This document shows positions 52,512 to 60,701 of a stretch of 64,000 bases of DNA, one piece after another (the first letter of the stretch is position 1; each line of letters opens with the position of its first letter). The stretch is from Bacteroidales bacterium (GTDB lineage Bacteria; Bacteroidota; Bacteroidia; Bacteroidales; Muribaculaceae). The notes beneath the pieces are model-generated. The model made no database searches. It saw only the letters and a list, made by a program, of their open reading frames with translations, and was not told the origin of the DNA. Position numbers and translations under genes: made by a program. Location: the NCBI GenBank assembly GCA_910575545.1, contig CAJTFH010000002.1, forward strand, positions 124,001 to 188,000, given 5' to 3'.

Positions 52512-53552
52512 ATGATTAAGATAGGAATCACCGGGGCCCATACAACTGCCGCCGGGGAATTGATTAGAATTCTTATAAACCATCCCGATGTTGTTTTAAT
52601 GACTGTGGCCTCGGAAGAGGTGGCCGGTCTGCGGGTCGATATGCTCCACCGTGGTCTGACGGGCGATACGGATATGTGTGTGGTGCCGTCGCTTGACCCG
52701 TCGGGACATGATGCTGTGTTTCTTTGTGGGGAGCCCTGGGAGGCGCGCCGTTGGATGGAGATGTATGCCGATGTGCTGGATGCTGATGAAGAACACCGGG
52801 TGCGTGTCATAGATTTGACCGGTGCGTTCCGCGATGGGGCTTTCGGCATGGTCTACGGTTTGCCGGAGCATAACCGCAAGGCGTTGGTCAGGGGTGCGAC
52901 CAGGGCATCGTTGCCGTCGCCGGCTGCGATGGCGGTAGCATTGGCTCTGATTCCCTTGGCAAAGAATATGCTGATTCAGGGGCCGGTTACGGCATCAGCG
53001 GCGATAGCGTCTGCCGAAAATGTTTCATCAGGTATACCGGATTCTCCGGATGCGAAAGGCGATGTTGCGGTTTCAACCCGCCTCGATCCGATTGCCCCGA
53101 TTGAAAACCGGCCCGACGGCGATGATGCCGCCAGGGAGGTTACCAGGTTGTTGCGCCAGATCCAACCCTCGTTTGCATGGTCGGTGTCGCTCAGCATAAG
53201 CCGTGACCAGAAATTCCCGCGTGGCATTATAGCCACGGTCGACACTCCCGCCTCGCTGCCGTTGGCAGAGTTGTGCCGGAGATATGACGAGGCATATGAT
53301 GATCATAATTTCACATATCTCCTTGACCGGATGCCGACCCCGGCCGATGTGGCTAATACAAACAAATGTCTGCTCCATCTGGCTTATCCTTCAAATGATC
53401 CGGACGTTCTCTCGGCATCGCCATCATTGAGGGTTGTTTCTGTTATTGACAATCTGTTGAAAGGGTCGGCCGGTAATGCGGTGCATTGCCTGAATCTGCT
53501 TTTCGGCCTGTCGGAACGCACGGGGCTGGCCTTGAAAGCATCGGCTTACTGA
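52512..53552 (+). CDS. ArgC-like protein lacking the catalytic cysteine
   Basis: 346 aa from ATG 52512. The fold marks of N-acetyl-gamma-glutamyl-phosphate reductase are clear: GITGAHTTAAGELIRILINH (NADP site, normally GASGYTG), DLTGAFRD, YGLPEHNR at 115-122, and the C-terminal DNLLKGSAGNAVHCLNLLFGL. However, the active-site segment that normally reads NPGC is LPSP at 134-137, so the nucleophilic Cys is a Pro, and the usual PHL-PM-RGI loop is SRDQKFPRGI, without the catalytic His. It therefore cannot do the ArgC reaction in the known way. No other arginine gene is nearby. It may be a regulatory or neofunctional paralogue; the reading frame is intact and has its own promoter. Confidence 0.8.
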   Translation: MIKIGITGAHTTAAGELIRILINHPDVVLMTVASEEVAGLRVDMLHRGLTGDTDMCVVPSLDPSGHDAVFLCGEPWEARRWMEMYADVLDADEEHRVRVIDLTGAFRDGAFGMVYGLPEHNRKALVRGATRASLPSPAAMAVALALIPLAKNMLIQGPVTASAAIASAENVSSGIPDSPDAKGDVAVSTRLDPIAPIENRPDGDDAAREVTRLLRQIQPSFAWSVSLSISRDQKFPRGIIATVDTPASLPLAELCRRYDEAYDDHNFTYLLDRMPTPADVANTNKCLLHLAYPSNDPDVLSASPSLRVVSVIDNLLKGSAGNAVHCLNLLFGLSERTGLALKASAY

Positions 53553-53605
53553 CATGTGGGTATGCAGGCCTGCATGTGATTGTTGAAAAAAGATGTGGAG
53601 AGGGG

Positions 53606-53636
53606 TTGCATGTGACAATGGCATTTTGTAATTTTG
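53606..53636 (+). promoter_or_regulatory. Promoter of the DUF1846 gene, nearly leaderless
   Basis: TTG (53606-53608), 20 nt, TAATTTTG (53629-53636). The start codon at 53646 is only about 6 nt from the expected transcription start. Confidence 0.6.
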
Positions 53637-53645
53637 TAATCCGTT

Positions 53646-55109
53646 ATGAAATACGGTTTTGACAACGAGAAATATCTCAAAATCCAGTCCGAACACATCA
53701 AGGAGCGTATAGCGCAGTTCGGCAACAAACTTTATCTTGAGCTGGGGGGTAAACTTTTTGATGACCATCATGCGAGCCGTGTGCTCCCCGGTTTCCAACC
53801 CGACAGTAAGCTGCGTATGCTCAGCCAGTTGAGCGACCATGCTGAAATCGTGATTGTGATCAGTGCCATCGATATTGAGAAAAACAAGGTTCGTAATGAC
53901 CTTGGAATAACCTACGATATGGATGTGTTGCGTCTGCGCACGGAGTTCCAGAACCGGGGGTTCCTTGTAGGTTCGGTCGTTATAACCCACTACAATGGCC
54001 AAAGCAGTGCCGATGCTTTCCGCAAGCGTCTGGAGCGCATGGGCATCACCACCTATTATCATTATACGATTGACGGTTATCCGACAAATGTTGCCCTGAT
54101 TGATTCTGATGAGGGTTTTGGCCGTAACGACTATGTGGAAACAAGCCGTCCGTTGGTTATCGTGACAGCTCCTGGCCCCGGCAGTGGCAAAATGGCGGTG
54201 TGCCTAAGCCAGCTTTATAATGAGCATAAGCGTGGCATCGAAGCCGGTTATGCCAAATTCGAGACCTTCCCGGTGTGGAACCTGCCTTTGAAGCATCCCG
54301 TAAATATAGCCTATGAGGCGGCCACTGCCGACCTCAATGATGTGAACATGATTGATCCGTTCCACCTTGAGGCTTACGGAAAAACAGCCATCAATTATAA
54401 CCGCGACATTGAGATATTCCCGGTGTTGAATGCATTGTTTGAGGGCATCTATGGCGAAAACCCCTACAAATCACCAACTGATATGGGAGTGAACATGGTG
54501 GGGTTCTGCATAAACGATGACGAAGTTTGCCGCGATGCATCGAAAAACGAGATTATCCGCCGCTATTACACTGCACTGAACCAGATGGCACTCGGCGGGT
54601 GCAATGATGCCGAAGTCAATAAAATCGGGTTACTGTTCAAACAAGCCAAGATAGACACCACCTACCGCAAGACGACAGTTGCCGCCAAAGAGCGGGCCGA
54701 AAGTAGCGGTCGAGCCTGTTCGGCCATCGAACTTGCCGACGGCACAATCATAACCGCAGAGTCAGGCGACCTGCTCGGCCCGAGTGCGGCTCTTATTCTC
54801 AACGCCGTAAAGCATCTGGCAGGAATCGACCACGCGGTGAAACTGATACCGCAGCATATGATTGAGCCTATCCAGCACACCAAGATAAACTATCTGCGGA
54901 GCAACAACCCGCGTCTGCATACCGACGAGGTTCTGGTGGCGCTTTCGGTGCTCAGCACCCACGACGAAAACTGCCGCCGTGCGCTTGAGATGCTGCCACA
55001 GCTCAACGGCTGCCAGGTCCACTCCACTGTGATGCTCGGCGAGGTAGACCGCAAAATCTTCAAGAAACTCGGCGTAGGCCTAACCTGCGACCCGGCCCGC
55101 AAACGCTGA
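53646..55109 (+). CDS. DUF1846 family protein
   Basis: 487 aa, soluble. KYGFDNEKYLKIQSEHI, LYLELGGKLFDDHHASRVLPG, EIVIVISAIDIEKNKVRNDL, and VIVTAPGPGSGKMAVCLSQL (a P-loop-like segment at about residues 173-192) identify the DUF1846 family. A member from Streptococcus was crystallised; the family is linked to nucleotide or metal binding, but the reaction is not settled. Full length compared with the family (about 490-500 aa). A stem-loop follows at 55158. Confidence 0.85.
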   Translation: MKYGFDNEKYLKIQSEHIKERIAQFGNKLYLELGGKLFDDHHASRVLPGFQPDSKLRMLSQLSDHAEIVIVISAIDIEKNKVRNDLGITYDMDVLRLRTEFQNRGFLVGSVVITHYNGQSSADAFRKRLERMGITTYYHYTIDGYPTNVALIDSDEGFGRNDYVETSRPLVIVTAPGPGSGKMAVCLSQLYNEHKRGIEAGYAKFETFPVWNLPLKHPVNIAYEAATADLNDVNMIDPFHLEAYGKTAINYNRDIEIFPVLNALFEGIYGENPYKSPTDMGVNMVGFCINDDEVCRDASKNEIIRRYYTALNQMALGGCNDAEVNKIGLLFKQAKIDTTYRKTTVAAKERAESSGRACSAIELADGTIITAESGDLLGPSAALILNAVKHLAGIDHAVKLIPQHMIEPIQHTKINYLRSNNPRLHTDEVLVALSVLSTHDENCRRALEMLPQLNGCQVHSTVMLGEVDRKIFKKLGVGLTCDPARKR

Positions 55110-55157
55110 CGCAACCGATAGCGAAAGAATCACTGCCAGCGGCATTCAACCACATGA

Positions 55158-55189
55158 CAGGGGGGGCAAATAAAGTTTATTTGCCCCTG
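55158..55189. terminator. Hairpin between DUF1846 and the AlbA_2 pseudogene
   Basis: GGGGCAAATAAA and TTTATTTGCCCC pair with almost no loop, extended by CAG/CTG. No strong T-run; probably a bidirectional terminator. The arm repeats the 12-bp unit seen in the neighbouring gene at 55419-55453. Confidence 0.55.
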
Positions 55190-55418
55190 ACTGTGTTATT
55201 TAGTTTGATAGCTCTAATGAGTTTAATATTTATGACTTATTTCCCAATATCCCGTTTTATTCGATCCTTTGTGTTGTATATTCAACCATGACTGCGACTT
55301 ATCTATCAGATGTCTGACGGCTTTGACACTTAAACCGGTCTCTTCCGCAATCTCTTTGATACTCGCGTGAGGGTTATCCACCATAAACAAAAGAGTATCC
55401 TTCTGTTGGGCAGATAAA

Positions 55419-55453
55419 TTTATTTGCCCTTTTATTTGCCCTTTTATTTGCCC
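55419..55453. repeat. Three 12-bp tandem repeats encoding GQIK
   Basis: TTTATTTGCCCT occurs three times in a row (third copy one base short). On the minus strand it encodes GQIKGQIKGQIN. Being a multiple of three, copy-number change would keep the frame. Confidence 0.85.
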
Positions 55454-56175
55454 ATCATTTGAGTCTGATAAAACAGAACTTTGTATTAATGAATTTAATG
55501 GGAAATTTGCCACAAGGGAGAGTGTGAGCCAGACTTCGTGGACATCGGGCAATTCTTGAAGAACGGGACGTTGGTAACCGAGTGTTTCCCATGAACAGAG
55601 TATTTTTTGGAATCCGGAGCCGATGTTATCCCCGTAGCCTATCATTCTCCACATCTTTTGGATATTGCGGTTACGGGCATGGGTGAAATCTCCTTGATAT
55701 ATACGCTCGACGGCAATACGCAGAGTGCCGGGATTACGGAGTATAATGGCTTTGTCGCGCCGGTCTATTCTCAACACCCCTTCTGCCTGAAAGTCGGAAT
55801 AGGTCACGGCATTTATTATTGCCTCGCGTACACCATCGTATAATTGTCCTCCGTCTCGACGTGTACCCCCAACGAGTCTGCCCTCCGATGGCATGGTGAA
55901 CAGCAGTTTACGCATCGTCAAGGTCACGAAGTTGTATAGATTGTTTTCCCAGCGCCCGTCATATGTAAGACGGTCGTTCCATTTCAAATCTCCTCCAGGC
56001 TCGACACCTCTCAAATCAAGATAGTCCATGCGGAATGTTGGAAAACGCTTCTCAACCGGAGTGCCTTTGCCAAACATCAATAGCCCTGCAACAGTTAAAC
56101 CTTCTGTGCCTTTATGGCGGTCATAGTCATAGCCGCCCATTTTGTAAAGGAATTCTTTATTGGTAAGATTCTTAT

Positions 56176-56305
56176 ACAATAGTTCGGTAAAATTTGCATA
56201 TTCAATTGAATATCAATAAGATGCAGCAACAATTCAATATCAATGCAAACTATTGTGTATCAGTGCGATACAGCTATGCCTGCTCAAAAATTACCGAACT
56301 GTTGT
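56176..56305. mobile_element. 130-bp MITE-like element, copy 2, inside AlbA_2 gene
   Basis: Identical to 5805-5934, same orientation. Flanked by TAT on both sides (56173-56175, 56306-56308), and excision with one TAT repairs the host gene. Identity of both copies indicates recent movement. Confidence 0.92.
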
Positions 56306-56921
56306 TATATGTATGTCCAGGATTGGCGGTGTCGAATACCTGACGATAGCCACGCAGCGTTTCATCGTCAATGTCACTCATGTTGTAATGTTCCAAGATT
56401 TGAGCGTCAATATCATCTGAACTGTCACGAATCATCATAGCCAGCTCCTCACGGTTAAGGCGACGGTCACCTTCGTGTGTGCGTTTGAAAGAACCATCGC
56501 GTATATCATCGTTGATATAGACAGGTTTTTTGTGATAATCAGCCTCAGGCACATTTATATAAATCACGTCCTTGCCATTTACAGGAACAATTCTGACGTC
56601 ACTGTCAATCAGTATATCTCGGCTTACCTTCTGCCGATTGTTGAGCATATTGAAAAAATCAGTGACAATTTTATACGAATCATCAACGCCCGTAATCTCG
56701 AACCGAGAATCCATAGGCATATCATTATGCTCCGTCACACCTAGTAGAATCACGCCACCGCGCGTATTGGCAAAAGCAGAATAAGTCTCCCACACCGACC
56801 TCGGCACAGAATCCCTACACGATTTCATCTCCAGCATCGAATGTTCACCTTCGTGCAGCAACCTAAGTATGTAGTCAGCAGTAATATTCATGATGGTGCA
56901 TTTTGCATTAACAACTTAAAG

Positions 56922-56938
56922 AATGCAGACTCTGCATT
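56922..56938. repeat. Perfect palindrome upstream of the AlbA_2 gene
   Basis: AATGCAGA-C-TCTGCATT, about 30 nt before the start at 56891, with further TGCA words (TGCATTTTGCA) between. A possible operator for self-regulation. Confidence 0.55.
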
Positions 56939-57042
56939 TATCTGTCCATCCCCCCAATAAACCATTATAACCTTTTAGCGTCTCGATATCGGGGATGGTT
57001 AATTGGAACGATATATGCGTTACTGATTTTATTTTTGATAAT

Positions 57043-57669
57043 TCAGCCTTTTAGTTGAATCCTAAAGGATTTTCCAATATCAAGGATGAGATTATCATAA
57101 TTATCTTTTGTGTTTTTATTCTGATTAATGGTATTGAAAGTATCTTCTACGGTTATATTTTCATTTTTACTTGAATTCCCCCTGATATCAACTAATTTGA
57201 TCTTCCCAAATTGGAATTGCTCAAACTGCTCAATCAGCAATATGAGTTTTGTATAATGTTCTTCTTCAATCAATAGCAGGTTGTCGTTTATTGCATCCTT
57301 TGTTAGTCTAATTTGCTCGCTAAATGATGGTATCTGTGACGGTTCTGAATTTTCCCATAGCATGTCGGCTTGACGTTTGGTATATAGTAAAATTTTCCAT
57401 AAACTGTTATATGACTCAAATTGTTTTTCTGAGTATCTTGCAAATTGCATCTTTGCTTTTTCGATAGCGCTTTTGGCTTCTTCTAATTCCTTCGCATATT
57501 TATTTTTTATGCTTTCGAGTTCTTGTTCATGTTTATTATTGTATGAATCAAGCAATCTTTTAGAAAGAAAGTCTCCAAACCATTTTGCTAAACCTACTAC
57601 GACAACGCTGGCACCACCAATTGAAACAATAAAAGCAGTTGCAAGTTTTACGTATTCAATTAATTCCAT
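57043..57669 (-). CDS. Membrane-anchored coiled-coil protein, unknown
   Basis: 208 aa. One N-terminal membrane helix (about 9-28, LATAFIVSIGGASVVVVGLA), then a basic/polar coiled-coil segment (about 40-75, rich in Lys and Glu: HEQELESIKNKYAKELEEA) and a helical soluble part with many Asn, Ile and Lys. No family is recognised. The codons are A+T-rich, unlike the neighbouring housekeeping genes. It begins only 1 nt after the stop of the gene upstream, so translation of the two is coupled; both trail the methylase gene. Confidence 0.75.
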   Translation of the reverse strand: MELIEYVKLATAFIVSIGGASVVVVGLAKWFGDFLSKRLLDSYNNKHEQELESIKNKYAKELEEAKSAIEKAKMQFARYSEKQFESYNSLWKILLYTKRQADMLWENSEPSQIPSFSEQIRLTKDAINDNLLLIEEEHYTKLILLIEQFEQFQFGKIKLVDIRGNSSKNENITVEDTFNTINQNKNTKDNYDNLILDIGKSFRIQLKG

Positions 57670-57670
57670 A

Positions 57671-58021
57671 TTAATATAAAGCGTTATATTTCATCCAATC
57701 CTCAAGTTCATAGGGATTTACAGCGCCAGCCATATATCTGTTAGTGGAGAGATACCCGTGTCTAGCTCCATGCAAGAATATTATAGGAGGAGTTGTCGTA
57801 TATTGATTGAAGGGACTTAGTGATGAATATTGACTTCCATAAGTGGAATATTTATTCGTGATGGATGTTGGTGAATATGGATTCCCGTATTTACCGTACT
57901 TATTTAAAATAGAATCAGGATCATAAATATTTAATGATAGTTTTCCTAAATACTGTCCATTATTGGCTATTATGAATGATTCATTTCTCGTGATTCGTAG
58001 TGTTAATTCGTCGGTGTTCAT
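57671..58021 (-). CDS. Tyr/Ser/Pro repeat protein, unknown (116 aa)
   Basis: After an N-terminal strand region (LRITRNESFIIANNGQYLGKLSLNIYD) the middle shows about three degenerate repeats of the form NxYxxYGxxYSxxS: ILNKYGKYGNPYSPTS, ITNKYSTYGSQYSSLS, PFNQYTTTPP. A C-terminal segment GYLSTNRYMAGAVNPYELEDWM ends it. Proteins of this look exist in many bacteria as hypothetical proteins; no function is known to me. It lies 22 nt behind the methylase and 1 nt ahead of a membrane protein gene, so it is part of that operon. Confidence 0.75.
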   Translation of the reverse strand: MNTDELTLRITRNESFIIANNGQYLGKLSLNIYDPDSILNKYGKYGNPYSPTSITNKYSTYGSQYSSLSPFNQYTTTPPIIFLHGARHGYLSTNRYMAGAVNPYELEDWMKYNALY

Positions 58022-58043
58022 GATTAAATTAACTTATCTGAAA

Positions 58044-60488
58044 CTATCTTTTTAGGAAACCGTATTCATATATTTTGGGTTCAATCCTTGTGGCAAGGAC
58101 CTTAAGTTTGTCGCGGAGATTTTGAATTAAATCTGTGTAGACGGGGTCATCACTGTCTGATTTCATTTGAATCTTGCCGCTTTTCGTGACTTTTGTTCCT
58201 TGGAAATATAGCTTGATGTCGTATAGGGATGCGTCGGGATTTGAGTCAGACTGAGAATGATAATATCGCCAAAGGTCCCTTCCGGCATCGAATACGGCTG
58301 TGGCTTCTTCCGAGAATTTCAGACGTCCGTTAACATCGGCTGCCTGCGAAAACAAATCGGCTTCTTTTACGGGTCTTCCCTTGCCGGAGATAAAATCGGT
58401 CATGAAATGGCTTTTAAAACAGTCGCGTGCGCCAACTTCTTCTTCGGTAAACGGAATCCAGTGGTTGATGGTATCGGTTCCTCTCACATTATTTCTGAAT
58501 ATGGCGATTGCTAGACTATCGCTTAAGAATAATTCATCGTGGTTTAAATTATAGCTGGGATATAGGAATTGGTCTCGGTCGTTTATCCACGTTGCCTGGA
58601 TGATTGTCCGAACAGAGAGGTATACGGAGGAGAACAGAAGATTATTTTTTGTAATCTGCCATTGGAATTGATGATTCCATGGACGCCAAGGATTTTCTAT
58701 CCTCACTGTCCGTTGATTTTGGAAATCATTTCCGACTCCGATTATTGTTCCTATTGAGTCCGTAGAACCGGGATGCCCCTCAACCGTTTTATCGATGAAA
58801 TCCTCAACCCAATTGTTTATAACTTTCTCGCAATCGTATGAAATAATAGTTTTTTTTGACAAGAACCGACCCGAAGAGTCATAAACGTCGGAGTTTGTTG
58901 AATTAAAAGGTTCTTTGTCATCTAAGTGATAAATGAAGAAGCCGATAGGGAACTGTCCGCTGACATTATCGAATGTATCTGCAGGAACTAAAAAATTTCG
59001 ACCGAGCTTCGCTCGGAAAAAGGCCCGGAAATCGCGGAATTTCGGTGCTTGCAAATTTTTCAAAGTTGAAAAATTTGCAAGCACCGATGAAGGGATTTGA
59101 TGGTAAATTCTTGTCATAAATTGCACAAAAAGTTCTCTTTTCGCATATCCCATAGATGAGCCATATTCCATTTGCACCCAGCTTTGAGCCACACCGCTTC
59201 GGCCTACACCTGTACGGTTATCACCTTCGGCATAAGGCGGGTTTATGTATATGACAAGTCTTTTTCGTAGTTCCTCATTGTCGATTATTTCTTTTAACCG
59301 TGTAGGGAGCTTGTCAAAAGAATCATTGAGGAAATCAAATTGGAACACATGCTCATCGAGGAGGTTTGCGCTTCCGTTTTTTATCCGTTCCTTCATCACG
59401 TCCACATCAGCCTTGTCGAGTGTGGATGCCCAGATTCGGTATTTGTTTGTCAATCCGTTCAGCAGGTTGCCGGTTCCGGCTGCACAGTCCCAGATATAAT
59501 ATTCATCCTGCCAGTTTTCTCCCAATTCATCGGCAAGATATTGCTGCGACAGCTCCACCCATTTCTGAGGTGTGAAAAACGAACCTTTGCGCTCTCTGAC
59601 GTCGGGTGGCACGAGCAAATCTCTACGTTCAACGATATAATCCCAATAGTCACGTTTGGGAGGGCGGTTGTAGCGGTTCCAAAATTGTGTGTGCGCTTTT
59701 TGTTCGTCGATGAAATTTGCGGTGCTGGATGTAAAGAGCCCAAGGTCGTTCTTCTTCCTGTCAAGCTCATAATAAGTTTCCCGGAGCAATACAAATAGTT
59801 TTTCTTTCAATGACACGTTATGCTCCGAAAGAATATCTGCGAGGTAAAAATCTGCGTCAATTATTCCGACATTCTTGGCTTTGTCCCAATCTACATTGAT
59901 AGTTGGTTTGACTTCCCGCAGCCATTTCTGATATATGGCGACGAAATTGTTTTTGCTAATCTGTATTTTTGAAAGTTTTGATTTACCTACAATAAAATTC
60001 TGTTTTATGAATTTTTCAAGATCCTTTCTGTCGCGGTCGTAATAGAATGTCAATACTTGACGGGAAAGCACTTCTGTCACTCTTTCATGGATAAGCACAA
60101 ATTCTTTTGTCGAATGGTCGGATGGTGCGACATTCCAGTTGAAATCATTCTGATGGAAAATCTCAAGCAGGTTGTTATAGGGTATGAACGCTATTTTCTC
60201 AGCGTCGAATGCACCGAGGAATCGGGGCGGAAGGTGGTGCTCGAAAGTATGTGCTTTCCCGATAGTGATGACTAATTGCACAAATGATTCTTCTAAAACA
60301 GCTTTCGCCCCTTTCTTCGCTTCTGCCCAAAGTAGATATTCGGTTTCGAAGAGTTGGGGGGCATCTATGGGAACGGCTACACAAAAATCTATGTCTCCCA
60401 AAATTTGAGTGGTGTCGTATGACTGGAAGAAATCATGGGCTACTTTGTTTTTCAGTTCCTCTTCACGTATTTGATTGGGATAAGCCAT
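58044..60488 (-). CDS. Type IIG-like restriction-modification protein (N6-adenine methylase)
   Basis: 814 aa from ATG 60488. Residues about 25-60 carry a PD-(D/E)XK-like pattern (GDID 31-34 then LLWAEAKKG with Glu56-x-Lys58), suggesting an N-terminal nuclease. The middle is a gamma-class N6-adenine methyltransferase: KGSFFTP (motif X, 301-307), DCAAGTGNLL (motif I, from 334) and NPPY (motif IV, 416-419). The C-terminal part is a probable target-recognition domain. The order nuclease-methylase-specificity on one chain is that of type IIG enzymes. The gene is A+T-rich, which hints at acquisition by transfer, and leads a tight minus-strand array with two unknown genes. A frame extension to 61016 crosses the pncB gene and is rejected. 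Confidence 0.85.
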   Translation of the reverse strand: MAYPNQIREEELKNKVAHDFFQSYDTTQILGDIDFCVAVPIDAPQLFETEYLLWAEAKKGAKAVLEESFVQLVITIGKAHTFEHHLPPRFLGAFDAEKIAFIPYNNLLEIFHQNDFNWNVAPSDHSTKEFVLIHERVTEVLSRQVLTFYYDRDRKDLEKFIKQNFIVGKSKLSKIQISKNNFVAIYQKWLREVKPTINVDWDKAKNVGIIDADFYLADILSEHNVSLKEKLFVLLRETYYELDRKKNDLGLFTSSTANFIDEQKAHTQFWNRYNRPPKRDYWDYIVERRDLLVPPDVRERKGSFFTPQKWVELSQQYLADELGENWQDEYYIWDCAAGTGNLLNGLTNKYRIWASTLDKADVDVMKERIKNGSANLLDEHVFQFDFLNDSFDKLPTRLKEIIDNEELRKRLVIYINPPYAEGDNRTGVGRSGVAQSWVQMEYGSSMGYAKRELFVQFMTRIYHQIPSSVLANFSTLKNLQAPKFRDFRAFFRAKLGRNFLVPADTFDNVSGQFPIGFFIYHLDDKEPFNSTNSDVYDSSGRFLSKKTIISYDCEKVINNWVEDFIDKTVEGHPGSTDSIGTIIGVGNDFQNQRTVRIENPWRPWNHQFQWQITKNNLLFSSVYLSVRTIIQATWINDRDQFLYPSYNLNHDELFLSDSLAIAIFRNNVRGTDTINHWIPFTEEEVGARDCFKSHFMTDFISGKGRPVKEADLFSQAADVNGRLKFSEEATAVFDAGRDLWRYYHSQSDSNPDASLYDIKLYFQGTKVTKSGKIQMKSDSDDPVYTDLIQNLRDKLKVLATRIEPKIYEYGFLKR
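59043..59086. repeat. Perfect 19-bp inverted repeat inside the methylase gene
   Basis: Arms 59043-59061 (CGGTGCTTGCAAATTTTTC) and 59068-59086 (its exact complement) with loop AAAGTT. A shorter stem (CCGAGC-TTC-GCTCGG, 59002-59016) precedes it. Both lie within coding sequence. Confidence 0.9.
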
Positions 60489-60701
60489 AATCAGCAGATG
60501 GTATTTAGTGAAGGGTAAAACAAAGTTGTAATACCCATCGGGATGGAAATGTTTCGTTTTTTGTCGGGTTATTTGCGAATTTAGTTGATTTTTTTGAGGT
60601 GGCGAAATTTGGTGGGGAAAAATTATGGTGTGTTTATGGTGGGAATGGGTGGGTGAAACATTGGGGGGCGGCGGTTGTTTAGAGAGAAACAGCTGACTGA
60701 T

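Larger units (their letters stand above)
55223..56891 (-). pseudogene. AlbA_2/HATPase_c_4 protein gene disrupted by a MITE
   Basis: Two pieces of one gene: 56891-56306 (residues 1-195: ADYILRLLHEGEHSMLEMKSC and SAFANTRGGVILLGVTEHN, the AlbA_2 domain) and 56173-55223 (LRGVEPGGDLKWND, VREAIINAVTYSDFQ, LRNPGTLRI, YGDNIGSGFQKI: the ATPase-like domain, then a winged helix). The 130-bp element at 56176-56305 lies between them. Removing it with one copy of the flanking TAT joins HTY to KNLTNKEF in frame and gives a 511-aa protein of normal family length. The second half can still be read from a non-ATG codon in the element, but the full protein is not made. A 35-bp stretch of 12-bp repeats encodes GQIKGQIKGQI in the linker to the winged helix. 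Confidence 0.88.
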
